Origin: Weissella muntiaci
GTDB taxonomy: Bacteria > Bacillota > Bacilli > Lactobacillales > Lactobacillaceae
NCBI RefSeq assembly: GCF_008107635.1
Contig: NZ_SDGZ01000003.1
Span: 81,750-145,749, forward strand
Reading direction: 5' to 3'
Length of the DNA stretch: 64,000 nucleotides
Shown: positions 35,228 to 43,132 of the stretch, piece after piece
Position numbering within the stretch: the first letter of the stretch is position 1
How the letters are laid out: each line of letters opens with the position of its first letter
Notes under the pieces: model-generated
Told to the model about the DNA's origin: nothing
Databases searched by the model: none
What the model saw: the letters and a program-made list of their open reading frames with translations, nothing else
Translations under genes and position numbers: made by a program

Positions 35228-35520
35228 TGAACCAGCCCCAGACCCCGCAAGCGGGGATCGAACTATAACCCTATGCCAGTCAATATTGCCATATATCACT
35301 AGATTCAACGCACCGTTACATTTCCTTCGTCATTTTGACATGGCGTGTCGCTCTAAGTGTGGCTAAGCCCCACTAAGACCGAATCGTAAAGCAAGGGCAA
35401 GCTCCGTCGGCAAGCCGACCCTTGCTTTACTACATCGCCAGGTCGTCAGTCCTCGTAAATTTCACTAGGCGTTGAAGAACGCTAACATATACGGCAAATT
35501 GACCGTCAGAGAGGTTTGAA
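35228..35520 (+). ncRNA. Structured leader/repeat family, copy C
   Basis: Nearly identical to copy B over its whole length. The few differences fall largely in loops or keep pairing; for example GTGCGGC-TGC-GCC becomes GTGTGGC-TAA-GCC. The main hairpin is 35386-35397 with 35419-35430. The element ends GACCGTCAGAGAGG, which is itself the ribosome site of the methyltransferase gene. A strong terminator immediately precedes it. Confidence 0.75.
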
Positions 35521-37107
35521 ATGTTTGAAAATGAATTCTACCCTACACCACAAAATGTAATTGGTAAAATGCTAAAGGACTTGGACTTAAATACTATTGG
35601 TTCAGTTTTAGAACCTTCTGCGGGTAAAGGGGATATTGCCACTGCTTTAGCCGAAAGAACTAAAACAGTGTATTCAAATCGTACATTAGATATTGATACG
35701 GTTGAAATTGATGAGAACCTTGTTGCAATCCTCAAAAGCCAAAATATTAGGGTCATACATAATGACTTTTTGACTCTCAAGACTTTTAAGAAATATGATT
35801 TAATCATCATGAATCCCCCTTTCTCCAATGGAGATAAGCATTTATTAAAAGCATTAGATATGCAAAAAAATGGTGGCCAAATAATCGCCTTGTTGAATGC
35901 TGATACTATCAGAAATCCATTTAGCAATATTCGCCAACAATTGTTAAGAACGTTAGATGAGAGAACTGATTATTCAATCGAATATCTAACCGAGAGTTTT
36001 TCGAATGCGGAACGTTCAACAAATGTAGATGTTGCTCTACTTAGAATAAATGTAAAGGAAGTTCAGCAACCTTCATATTTTAAATCCGAACTTGAAAAAG
36101 CTGACAAAATGCAAGAGATTGACCAAGAAGAAACCTTTCAATTGGCCAATAGTGATATGTTACGGGAAATCGTACACCAATATAACTTAGAAACAGAGCT
36201 TGGCGTAAAGCTAATAAACGAATTTAAGGCAATGAAACCGTTCCTTTTACGCTCATTTGACGAGGATAGGAAGAATGATACTATCTTATATCTGCAAACT
36301 AATGTAATTGGCAACTATTCTTCTGAGAATGTTTCAGTTAATGATTATCTGAAATTAGTTCGTTATAAATACTGGAGTGCACTATTTGACAATAGTAAAT
36401 TCACTGGCGACTTAACTACAAACCTACTCTCAGACCTTCGAGGTCGAATTTCTGAATTTGCAGAGTATGACTTCACATTGTTTAATATTTACAGTTTGCA
36501 ACTAGATCTAAGTAAGAACATGACTGCTAGCCTAGAGGATACTATTATAAAATTGTTTGATAAATTATCTCATCAGTTCTCATATGCAGATTATTCAAGT
36601 AACGTTCACTACTTTAACGGTTGGTCTACAAATAAAGCATGGTACATTAATAAAAAAGTAGTCATACCTATTGATAGCCCTTGGAACTTCCTGAATAATA
36701 TTTCCTTCAGTACAATCATTTATGAGTTGCGAGACATTGAGAAGGTTCTAAGGTATTTCAATGGTAACAAGCAGATTAGCACTGACTTATCTGAAGCTTT
36801 GAAAGAAGCTGAAGCAATTGAACAATCAAGAAATATTGAAACAGAATTTTTCTATATCACCTTTTACAAGAAGGGCACGGCTCACATTACATTTAAGGAT
36901 TTGGAATTACTAAAGCGATTCAACATATATGCCGGACAAAAAAAGGCATGGCTTCCCCCTACTTATGGAAAAGCTGCCTATAATGATATGAGCCAAACTG
37001 AGAAAGATGTTATTGATGCATTCGAAGGCGAAGCAAGTTATAACAAGGTTTATAGCAATAACGATAACTATATTGTTGATACAAATAAAATACTGTCATT
37101 GAATTAG
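35521..37107 (+). CDS. N6-adenine-type DNA methyltransferase with DUF4942-like C terminus
   Basis: The 528-residue protein has a class I SAM-binding fold: SVLEPSAGKGDIATAL is motif I, and the catalytic motif is IIMNPPFSNGD near residue 97. The C-terminal half (from about 200) resembles DUF4942 proteins often fused to or found with mobile-element methyltransferases (AWYINKKVVIPIDSPWNF and INNISFSTIIYELRDIEKVL-like pattern). It would methylate adenine in incoming or resident DNA and so avoid restriction in a new host. It is alone between leader C and a terminator. No restriction enzyme gene is nearby, which supports a protective role. Confidence 0.85.
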   Translation: MFENEFYPTPQNVIGKMLKDLDLNTIGSVLEPSAGKGDIATALAERTKTVYSNRTLDIDTVEIDENLVAILKSQNIRVIHNDFLTLKTFKKYDLIIMNPPFSNGDKHLLKALDMQKNGGQIIALLNADTIRNPFSNIRQQLLRTLDERTDYSIEYLTESFSNAERSTNVDVALLRINVKEVQQPSYFKSELEKADKMQEIDQEETFQLANSDMLREIVHQYNLETELGVKLINEFKAMKPFLLRSFDEDRKNDTILYLQTNVIGNYSSENVSVNDYLKLVRYKYWSALFDNSKFTGDLTTNLLSDLRGRISEFAEYDFTLFNIYSLQLDLSKNMTASLEDTIIKLFDKLSHQFSYADYSSNVHYFNGWSTNKAWYINKKVVIPIDSPWNFLNNISFSTIIYELRDIEKVLRYFNGNKQISTDLSEALKEAEAIEQSRNIETEFFYITFYKKGTAHITFKDLELLKRFNIYAGQKKAWLPPTYGKAAYNDMSQTEKDVIDAFEGEASYNKVYSNNDNYIVDTNKILSLN

Positions 37108-37140
37108 TTCAGATTTGTTCATTGATAGGGAATATTTACT

Positions 37141-37173
37141 AAAAGGCTAGCCACGAAATGGCTGGTCTTTTTT
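37141..37173 (+). terminator. Terminator of the methyltransferase gene
   Basis: AAAGGCTAGCCA and TGGCTGGTCTTTTTT form a hairpin with a T-run on the plus strand. It lies shortly after the methyltransferase stop and just before leader D. Confidence 0.85.
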
Positions 37174-37181
37174 AATTGTTC

Positions 37182-37477
37182 AACCTGCCCCAGTCCCCGC
37201 AAGCGGGGTTCAAACAAAACCATAACCCAAAGGTTTCAAAAATATCATCATTTAGTACCTATCACTGCCCTGTTCCATTTCCTTCGTCATTATGGCACAT
37301 GGTGCCGCACTAAGTGTGCAAAGCACACCAAGAGCGGATCGTAAAACAAGGGCAAGCCTTCGGTCGTACCGACCCTTGTTTTACTACATCCATATGCCTC
37401 CAATCCTTGTAAATTCCACCAGGCAGTGAAATCTACTACTCAATAATTTATTTTTTGACCTTTAGGAGGGTTTGATC
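37182..37477 (+). ncRNA. Structured leader/repeat family, copy D
   Basis: Same order of elements as B and C but diverged, so it is informative for covariation. It has the CCCCGCAAGCGGGG hairpin, CATTTCCTTCGTCATT, and a GTGTGC-AAA-GCACAC stem replacing the B/C stem. In the main hairpin, GTAAAACAAGGG (37341-37352) pairs with CCCTTGTTTTAC (37373-37384): relative to B/C a G-C pair has become A-T on both sides. The inner TCGGC/GCCGA has become CGGT/ACCG. Confidence 0.72.
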
Positions 37478-37942
37478 ATGGTAACTAAACTACATAATAC
37501 TGAAGCATCATATTTCATTAGAATTTTTAACGGTGAATCAAAAGCACAGATTATCAATACCTTTGAACTTTTGAAAGAATATCGCCTAGTCGGTAACAAC
37601 TCGGATGCCACCGAGTTCATCAAAGAGCTTGAAGACAGCTATGACACAGCAAAAGCTTTGTACGATAGCATCAAACTATTGGATGAGCCAGAAGCATATA
37701 GCGTAAATGCTTGGGGTTATGAACAAACAAACTATGAAAATATCACGGTAATTGGTACATATAGAAATGCCGTGATTGCGATTGGTAAATACGAAGTTTA
37801 TGCAATTTCTAAAAAGAAATATTTAGAACGAACATACGCATATTTAGATGCCAATGGTGTGAGATCTACTAACTGGGAAGAGCCATATTCACTTGATGAG
37901 ATTGCTAAACAGAGGCTACAAAATGCGTATTTTGGTCATTAA
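37478..37942 (+). CDS. Accessory protein behind leader D
   Basis: The 154-residue soluble protein has an N-terminal helical part and a beta-rich middle (NITVIGTYRNAVIAIGKYEVYAI). The ATG at 37478 lies 7 nt after TAGGAGGG and is preferred to a TTG six bases earlier. No family is recognised. It is the only gene between leaders D and E, forming a one-gene unit like the methyltransferase. Confidence 0.65.
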   Translation: MVTKLHNTEASYFIRIFNGESKAQIINTFELLKEYRLVGNNSDATEFIKELEDSYDTAKALYDSIKLLDEPEAYSVNAWGYEQTNYENITVIGTYRNAVIAIGKYEVYAISKKKYLERTYAYLDANGVRSTNWEEPYSLDEIAKQRLQNAYFGH

Positions 37943-37950
37943 AAGAAACT

Positions 37951-38259
37951 GTAGGGCTTTGCCCTACCCACCCCAGACCCCGCCAGCGGGGATCGAACCA
38001 ATTTACCTGCCGCCTTTTCTTCCTTTAACATTTCCTTTTGCCATCCACACAATAACCCAATCAGTTGTACTAAGGGCATTCGCCCCAAGTACAACTAAGA
38101 TAAATAACAAGGGTAAATGCACGGCAAAGCCGCCCTTGTTATTTATCCCTGATTTGGTTACTGCATTCCTGTCAAAATGAAATAAATATTAAAGGAGTTA
38201 AAAAGGACCGTCAGGAAGGTTTTTCAGCCTAATCCAAATTAGATAGGAGTTGATCAATT
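37951..38259 (+). ncRNA. Structured leader/repeat family, copy E
   Basis: It opens with GTAGGGC-TTT-GCCCTAC and CCCCGCCAGCGGGG hairpins, then ACATTTCC. A GTTGTAC/GTACAAC stem around GGGC-ATTC-GCCC follows. In the main hairpin, GATAAATAACAAGGG (38099-38113) pairs with CCCTTGTTATTTATC (38133-38147), 15 bp, enclosing CGGC-AAA-GCCG. GACCGTCAGGAAGG lies near the 3' end. The pairing is conserved although the stem sequences differ from A-D. Confidence 0.7.
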
Positions 38260-38556
38260 ATGGTGACTGTGAATGTAGAAACACCTAGTCATGATTTCAT
38301 TCTCAAAGTTTCACACGAAGAATCAGCGGTGTTATTCCAGATCACCGGTTCTAAATATATTGGCGTAAGTTTTATCTTTCGTACCAGCGATGATGCTAGC
38401 GCTGAAGAGCAGTATTATTATTTGCTCAGGGTCATAGGTACCACATTTTTCAAAAAAATGTCTGAAGCGAAAATCCTTTCAAACTTGTATACACTAATGC
38501 ACACAGTTCTAAAAAACTGGGAGCAGACCACAATGGAGGCGAATATTAATGATTAA
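38260..38556 (+). CDS. Accessory protein behind leader E
   Basis: The 98-residue protein has a beta-rich N-terminal half (MVTVNVETPSHDFILKVSH, KYIGVSFIFRTSDD) and a helical C-terminal half. It follows GATAGGAG with good spacing. No family is recognised. Its stop overlaps the start of the next, membrane-protein gene, so the two are coupled. Confidence 0.65.
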   Translation: MVTVNVETPSHDFILKVSHEESAVLFQITGSKYIGVSFIFRTSDDASAEEQYYYLLRVIGTTFFKKMSEAKILSNLYTLMHTVLKNWEQTTMEANIND

Positions 38557-38743
38557 TAATTATCTTGAGACCTTGCAGCAAACTGGCCAGGATGGAGTCT
38601 TTCTATTCCTATTAATTTTCGTTGTTTTATTCGTTTTGATTGCGGTTGCAGCCTACTTGTTAAAATACTTGTTTATCATAATTGGACGGGATTTATATGT
38701 ACGCCATTTGCGTAAGCAAGGTAAGAAAATCGTTATCAGATAA
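38549..38743 (+). CDS. Small single-helix membrane protein
   Basis: The 64-residue protein has one long hydrophobic segment (VFLFLLIFVVLFVLIAVAAYLLKYLFIIIG) and a basic cytoplasmic tail (RDLYVRHLRKQGKKIVIR). It is coupled to the preceding gene. Small basic-tailed membrane proteins in such regions can act in surface or entry exclusion, but nothing specific is visible. Confidence 0.62.
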   Translation: MINNYLETLQQTGQDGVFLFLLIFVVLFVLIAVAAYLLKYLFIIIGRDLYVRHLRKQGKKIVIR

Positions 38744-38805
38744 GTGCTTTGCCGGTTCTTTAAATGACCGGATACATAATAATAAATCAAACGGAGGATC
38801 ACATA

Positions 38806-39177
38806 ATGGAAACTATTCATCTCGAATCTATTGCAACAAACCAGTATTTACCAATCTTAAATTTACAGCGTCGTGCTCTTGTCTTATCGACAGCTGAATA
38901 CGCCGTTGGAGATGTTATGATTCTGAATCCTTTTAACCGTGAGGCTAACAGATACATGAACTATGATGCTTTAGATAATCATTTCTATCCTGGTAATGCT
39001 AATAATCCTTTATTGGCTCATGGAATCATAGTTGAAATTACCGATGTTGAATATCTGGATTCTGATTCTGATCAACAGTTGGTTAGTTTCAAACCTGTGA
39101 ATCATTTTCTGCGTAAGCACGTCATACTTGCAGAAGCAGAATCGCGACGAAATGGACACCTTCTCCCTCAAGGATAA
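38806..39177 (+). CDS. Accessory protein, possible ASCH/PUA-like fold
   Basis: The 123-residue protein contains the pattern YAVGDVMILNPFNREAN, then HGIIVEITDVEYL. This faintly recalls the strand order of ASCH/DUF3850 domains, so the assignment is tentative. The start at 38806 follows ACGGAGG; the upstream in-frame extension to 38764 lacks a ribosome site. It is the last gene of the leader E group. Confidence 0.6.
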   Translation: METIHLESIATNQYLPILNLQRRALVLSTAEYAVGDVMILNPFNREANRYMNYDALDNHFYPGNANNPLLAHGIIVEITDVEYLDSDSDQQLVSFKPVNHFLRKHVILAEAESRRNGHLLPQG

Positions 39178-39372
39178 TCAGTCAAGTCAACAAATCTGGA
39201 ACGTGGCCGCCTTAAAGATCGCCCTCACATAAAATTTGCACATGCCTGGTGCATAATACCCTATTCTTGAATCCCCTCTTAAGAATCAATACACTCCTAA
39301 CTAAAAATCGTGAGGCCCGCAGCAATGTGGGTTACATATCGCTGTCTCAACTAAAATGAAAGGATCGATACT
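39178..39372 (+). other. Hairpin-rich spacer, possible sixth diverged leader
   Basis: This spacer of about 195 nt precedes another small membrane-protein gene. It contains TGCAC-ATGCCTG-GTGCA, TTCTTGAA with TTAAGAA, and CCCGC-AGCAAT-GTGGG hairpins. It lacks the CCCCGC/GCGGGG and CAAGGG signatures of copies A-E. It is either unrelated or strongly diverged. Confidence 0.3.
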
Positions 39373-39561
39373 ATGCTACTAATTTTCTTTATTGCTGGAT
39401 TAATTTTTCAGGGGTTTTCATTTCTGCTACGTTCATTTTTTTACCTTGTTGGTCTGATACTTGGAATTTATTTAAAATTGCTGTTCAATAAAGAATCTGG
39501 CTTAATCGTTCTTCCGCTATCAGTCATTGGAGTATTCATGTTAATTTTCGCGGCTTCCTGA
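39373..39561 (+). CDS. Small two-helix membrane protein
   Basis: The 62-residue protein is almost entirely hydrophobic, with two helices (IFFIAGLIFQGFSFLLRSFFYLVGLILGIYL-type stretch and IVLPLSVIGVFMLIFAAS) around a short charged turn FNKESG. A GAAAGGA site precedes it. It closes the plus-strand accessory array, ending at a bidirectional terminator shared with abiH. Confidence 0.55.
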   Translation: MLLIFFIAGLIFQGFSFLLRSFFYLVGLILGIYLKLLFNKESGLIVLPLSVIGVFMLIFAAS

Positions 39562-39563
39562 TC

Positions 39564-39600
39564 AAAAAAACTCATACATTAAATGCATGAGTTCCTTTTT
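39564..39600. terminator. Bidirectional terminator between array and AbiH gene
   Basis: AAAAACTCATACATT and AATGCATGAGTTCCTTTTT form a hairpin with A- and T-runs between two converging genes. It overlaps the last base pairs of the AbiH stop region. Confidence 0.8.
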
Positions 39601-40954
39601 AAATTTCAATCAATTCTAGCTTATCTTCATTATTAAGTTGAGTTAAAATAGTTTTCCCAATCAAGTCGCCTTGGACACTCGTTGCATAAGTTTCAAGTAA
39701 CTTTGCCACGCTTAATTTTTGTGACATAAGAATACGTTCGGCAGAGCTCCCCTCATAGATCGAATAATAAAATTCAAGTTTAATATCCATATTCAATAAT
39801 CCAACATCATTGAATATTTGAAAAAAATAACCATAATCTGCCTCACCAAATGAATGACCGTAAAATTTTATTTGCTTAATTCCTTTGTTATAAAGGGTCG
39901 GCTGTGGATTTTGTCTATTTCTCATAGTTCTATATGATTTTGTTAAACTATATTCGATCATTGATAAGTCGGCATCAATATTTGCATTATCTATTCCAAA
40001 TATTATTTCACCTTGCTTCTTTGCTATTCCATGTATATTTTTTGCAAATATTGTCGCGCCATCATTTTCGATATTAGATAAATTTAATTCAGGTTGAGTA
40101 TAGTTGAAATTCAATAAATTGAAGCTTGCGTTCTTTTTTCCAGTTAACAACGTTAGGATTTCAGAACTATTTTTTTTATACATTTCAACTTCTTGATTTT
40201 CTATTAAAAAGAATTTGAATGAATTTTCAAACTTTGTTAATTCTCCTGCCAATATACGTATGAAATAATTTTCATTGTTTTTAGTTGGAACTTTCTCGTC
40301 CCCATAGACACTATATTTATCAAATAAACAAATAAACATTATAAATGCTTCTCTAGAGAAAAAATCATCACGTGAAACAAAACCATCTTTTGATTTTTCG
40401 AAACCATTTGTAAAAATGCTAGTCACTCTAATATATAAGTTTGCTTCAAAATCGCTATCTCTGACAGAATTTATTACTCTATAAATTAACGACTCAATAT
40501 CTTGCCAATTGAAGTCCATGTTAAAATTACTAAAATTTGAGTTATAGAGAAGCAGCACTTCCCATACTGACCAATCGTTTCCCATTAAATATTCTATGAC
40601 TTTTATTCCATCTTCTAATTCTGGAATTCTATAGAATATTTGCTGTGATAGCGGCACAAAATCAACAGCATTTGCCGGAAGTTTCATATATTCTACATCT
40701 ATGATGCTTGCTACTGTATCAAAATATATTTGGCCTATTGAATTTTTTTTGAGTTGATCCTCTCGCTTTTGCAAGTCGTTTCTGAGCTGAACGGTACTTT
40801 TTATTTCAGGAAATCCATCAAAATCCATTCGGCTTAATTTCGTACCTAAGAATTCTTTATACGAGCTTGGAAGCCCCGCCGCAAGGTCGAATCCATTACC
40901 GAGAATTATTAATTGCTCTACCGCATCAATTTTCGTTTCTTCTTCATTCTTCAT
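39599..40954 (-). CDS. abiH: AbiH-family abortive infection protein
   Basis: The 451-residue protein carries the AbiH signature near the N terminus: QLIILGNGFDLAAGLPSSYKEFL. It ends with the family's conserved C-terminal block (IKQIKFYGHSFGEADYGYFFQIF). AbiH was described from lactococcal plasmids as a single-gene phage-exclusion system; the mechanism is unknown. The length agrees with the family and the frame is intact. Local base composition is AT-richer than the transfer genes, consistent with later acquisition as cargo. It lies between the accessory array and the IS3-family element. Confidence 0.88.
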   Translation of the reverse strand: MKNEEETKIDAVEQLIILGNGFDLAAGLPSSYKEFLGTKLSRMDFDGFPEIKSTVQLRNDLQKREDQLKKNSIGQIYFDTVASIIDVEYMKLPANAVDFVPLSQQIFYRIPELEDGIKVIEYLMGNDWSVWEVLLLYNSNFSNFNMDFNWQDIESLIYRVINSVRDSDFEANLYIRVTSIFTNGFEKSKDGFVSRDDFFSREAFIMFICLFDKYSVYGDEKVPTKNNENYFIRILAGELTKFENSFKFFLIENQEVEMYKKNSSEILTLLTGKKNASFNLLNFNYTQPELNLSNIENDGATIFAKNIHGIAKKQGEIIFGIDNANIDADLSMIEYSLTKSYRTMRNRQNPQPTLYNKGIKQIKFYGHSFGEADYGYFFQIFNDVGLLNMDIKLEFYYSIYEGSSAERILMSQKLSVAKLLETYATSVQGDLIGKTILTQLNNEDKLELIEI

Positions 40955-41084
40955 TTTCTCTATACCAATGTTTGTTTACATAATCATGGTTATAGACAGT
41001 TGTTGATTTACCGGCGTTGATAGCTTGGTCTAAATTTTCGCACGATCACAAACTAATTTCAGCCTTTTCACAATCTCTCTGACG

Positions 41085-41108
41085 TGTACCCCAAAAGTTA
41101 TAGTGAAA
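41085..41108 (+). repeat. IS3-family left inverted repeat
   Basis: TGTACCCCAAAAGTT followed by ATAGTGAAAT, about 35 bp before the orfA start. It matches the right end at 45470-45493 perfectly over the first 15 bp. Confidence 0.8.
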
Positions 41109-41132
41109 TCTATGATTTTTGAGGTTTTTATT

Positions 41133-41606
41133 ATGCACAAACATTCTAGTCAAGAAAAAATCGCCGCTGTTCATGAAGCTCTTGCTAAAAACTCGTCTCT
41201 TTATGATATCGCAAAAAGAAATACTATGAGTGTAAATCTGCTAAAAAAGTATCTTGCTGTATATCGAGGTTATGGAGAAGTTGGGTTATTATGTCCTCCA
41301 AAGGTAACCATTGATTTTAAAATTCGAGTTACTGAATGGACAATTGAAAATGATGCCAATGAGTTTGAAGTGGCCGAATATTTTGGCTACACTGGCTTTA
41401 ATAACATTAAACGTTGGAAAGAAGCATACTTAAAGCACGGGGCTGATGGCTGGAAACCTAAAAAGATGTACAAAAAGACTCAAAATAAAAATACACAGAT
41501 GAAAAAAATTGAGAAGCTTGAAAATAAAGTTCAAGAATTAGAAGACGAAAATCGTCGACTTGCTATAATGACTGCAGCTTTAAAATTGATCGCCTCGAGG
41601 GACTAA
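41133..41606 (+). CDS. IS3-family transposase OrfA
   Basis: The 157-residue DNA-binding subunit has two helix-turn-helix segments (IAAVHEALAKNSSLYDIAKRN and FEVAEYFGYTGFNNIKRWKEAYL) and a C-terminal leucine-zipper-like coil (MKKIEKLENKVQELEDENRRL). This is as expected for IS150-type OrfA. I start at the ATG at 41133 behind GAGG; the GTG at 41103 lies in the inverted-repeat region. The end overlaps orfB by a -1 frameshift signal, which would give the active OrfAB transposase. Confidence 0.88.
   Translation: MHKHSSQEKIAAVHEALAKNSSLYDIAKRNTMSVNLLKKYLAVYRGYGEVGLLCPPKVTIDFKIRVTEWTIENDANEFEVAEYFGYTGFNNIKRWKEAYLKHGADGWKPKKMYKKTQNKNTQMKKIEKLENKVQELEDENRRLAIMTAALKLIASRD
41579..41585 (+). other. -1 programmed frameshift site (T TTA AAA)
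   Basis: In the orfA frame the heptamer reads T TTA AAA. Slipping back one base gives TTT AAA and enters the orfB frame, which is open from here to 42487 with no stop. This is the classical X XXY YYZ pattern for IS3 transposase fusion. Confidence 0.75.
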
Positions 41607-42487
41607 GTAACAAACAAATTGCTAAAGTTATTTTTCAGCTTGAGGCTCATTTTAAGCTTGGTGAATTATTAAAGTATCTTCCTATTAAGTCACAAACATA
41701 CTTTTATTGGAAAAGAAAATTTAAACAAGCGGATCCAGATAATGATTTAAAACAGCTTATTAAATATATTTGGAGCCAGGATAATCATCTAGGTGTTCGC
41801 AGAATACATTTAATTCTAAGAAATCAATATTGTCTAAATGTTAATCATAAAAAAGTTCAAAGGTTGATGGTGTATTTGAACATTAAAGGACTTGGTTACT
41901 CAAAAAGAAAACGTAAATATGATTCTTCTAAGGGACCGGAAGGTCGCCGAATGAAAAACAGGTTAAAGAGACGTTTTAAAACTGATCGTCCATGGCAAAA
42001 ATTGGTTTCAGATATGACTGAATTCAGAGTACCAATGACAAATGAAAAGGTGTATTTAGAACCTATTATGGATCTTTACAACAATGAGATTTTATCTTAC
42101 TCGATCACCTCGGAAAGGCCAGATTTAAACTTTGCCCTGAGTCCCTTAAAAAAAATACATGATTTAATACCAAAATTAGAATATCGAACGACAGTGCATA
42201 CTGACCAAGGTTGGCAATATCGACATAATAATTGGCAAAGAATTCTCAAACAGAATAAGATTTTCATAAGTATGTCAAAACGAGCTACATGCCTGGATAA
42301 CGCTTGTATCGAAAGCTTCTTCAATAAACTAAAAGTAGAGCTTAAAAGTCTAAAGGAATATTCTAACTCTAACGAGTTAATAAATGACATAGAAAAATGG
42401 ATTCATTATTATAACAACAATCGCGTTCAAATTAGACTAAATGGATATTCACCTATTGAATACAAAAAAAGAAACATTCAAACGTAA
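41579..42487 (+). CDS. IS3-family transposase OrfB (DDE catalytic part)
   Basis: This catalytic domain of about 300 residues is produced as a fusion with OrfA by the -1 frameshift at 41579-41585. The first independent ATG is only at 41864, but the upstream codons are uninterrupted and encode the expected N-terminal part (LIKYIWSQDNHLGVRRIHLIL). Catalytic residues are D in SDMTEFR, D in VHTDQGWQY and E in ACIESFFNKLK. The frame is intact, so the element may be active. Confidence 0.88.
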   Translation, partial: FKIDRLEGLSNKQIAKVIFQLEAHFKLGELLKYLPIKSQTYFYWKRKFKQADPDNDLKQLIKYIWSQDNHLGVRRIHLILRNQYCLNVNHKKVQRLMVYLNIKGLGYSKRKRKYDSSKGPEGRRMKNRLKRRFKTDRPWQKLVSDMTEFRVPMTNEKVYLEPIMDLYNNEILSYSITSERPDLNFALSPLKKIHDLIPKLEYRTTVHTDQGWQYRHNNWQRILKQNKIFISMSKRATCLDNACIESFFNKLKVELKSLKEYSNSNELINDIEKWIHYYNNNRVQIRLNGYSPIEYKKRNIQT

Positions 42488-42567
42488 TTCGCATTGCCTT
42501 TCAGTCAATAAAAGCACCTATTCAAATGAATAAGTGCTTACTTTGAAACTACTAGATTCGATTTTAA

Positions 42568-43098
42568 TCAGTCATTATCAACAACTGTGACTTGAGACAG
42601 AGGCATGAACTCTTCTAAACCTGCTTTATCTCCCTTGTTTTTTAGGTAGGCAATATATTCTTCTTCTAAGATACTGTCATCTTTAATTTGGTCGCTACCT
42701 TCAATTAAGTGTATCGATTCAGTCCCAGCTTCGATCGATGTCATGAAATACCATTTTTTGAATTTCATGTATGCTAGAGTAATTTTAATTTCTTCTAATT
42801 TTTCCTCTAGTTCATTTTCTTGTGTCAGCAAAATATCAAAACGTTCCTTGAGTGAACTATCACCGTCATTTTGCCGAAGATTTACAAACTCTGAAATTTT
42901 TGCGACTGAAAGTCCTGATAGTTTCAAATACATTATCATTCGCAATAGGTGCATATCATTAGATGAAAACCTTCTTCTACCGGCTTCATCGCGGCCAACA
43001 AAAGGCAGTAGACCTTCTTTGTCATAGTAACGTAATGTTTCAACACTAACACCTAGTTTACGCGCAACTTGTCCGATTGAATAATATGTTTCATTCAT
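42568..43098 (-). CDS. MerR-family regulator of the passenger operon
   Basis: The 176-residue regulator has the MerR helix-turn-helix YYSIGQVARKLGVSVETLRYYDKEGLLPF and a second wing (RRRFSSNDMHLLRMIMYLKLSG). A dimerisation coil (ENELEEKLEEIKITLAY) and a short effector domain follow. There is no Cys metal site, so a small-molecule or electrophile sensor like AdhR/NmlR-type proteins is more likely. Two promoters with the 19-bp spacer typical of MerR activation lie upstream of the neighbouring genes (44277-44307 and 45330-45360). It is the last gene of that minus-strand block. Confidence 0.87.
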   Translation of the reverse strand: MNETYYSIGQVARKLGVSVETLRYYDKEGLLPFVGRDEAGRRRFSSNDMHLLRMIMYLKLSGLSVAKISEFVNLRQNDGDSSLKERFDILLTQENELEEKLEEIKITLAYMKFKKWYFMTSIEAGTESIHLIEGSDQIKDDSILEEEYIAYLKNKGDKAGLEEFMPLSQVTVVDND

Positions 43099-43132
43099 TT
43101 TTATATACCCCGTTCAGTAGAAATTTTGTAAC

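Noticed and set aside
37893..38180. 95-codon frame across the start of leader E
   Set aside because: It overlaps the end of the preceding gene and the family hairpins; the other leaders do not preserve it.
32842..38259. Classical integron cassette array
   Set aside because: The leader-gene arrangement recalls attC-cassettes, but there is no integron integrase, elements lie 5' rather than 3' of single genes, and several units hold multiple genes. It is kept only as a minor hypothesis.
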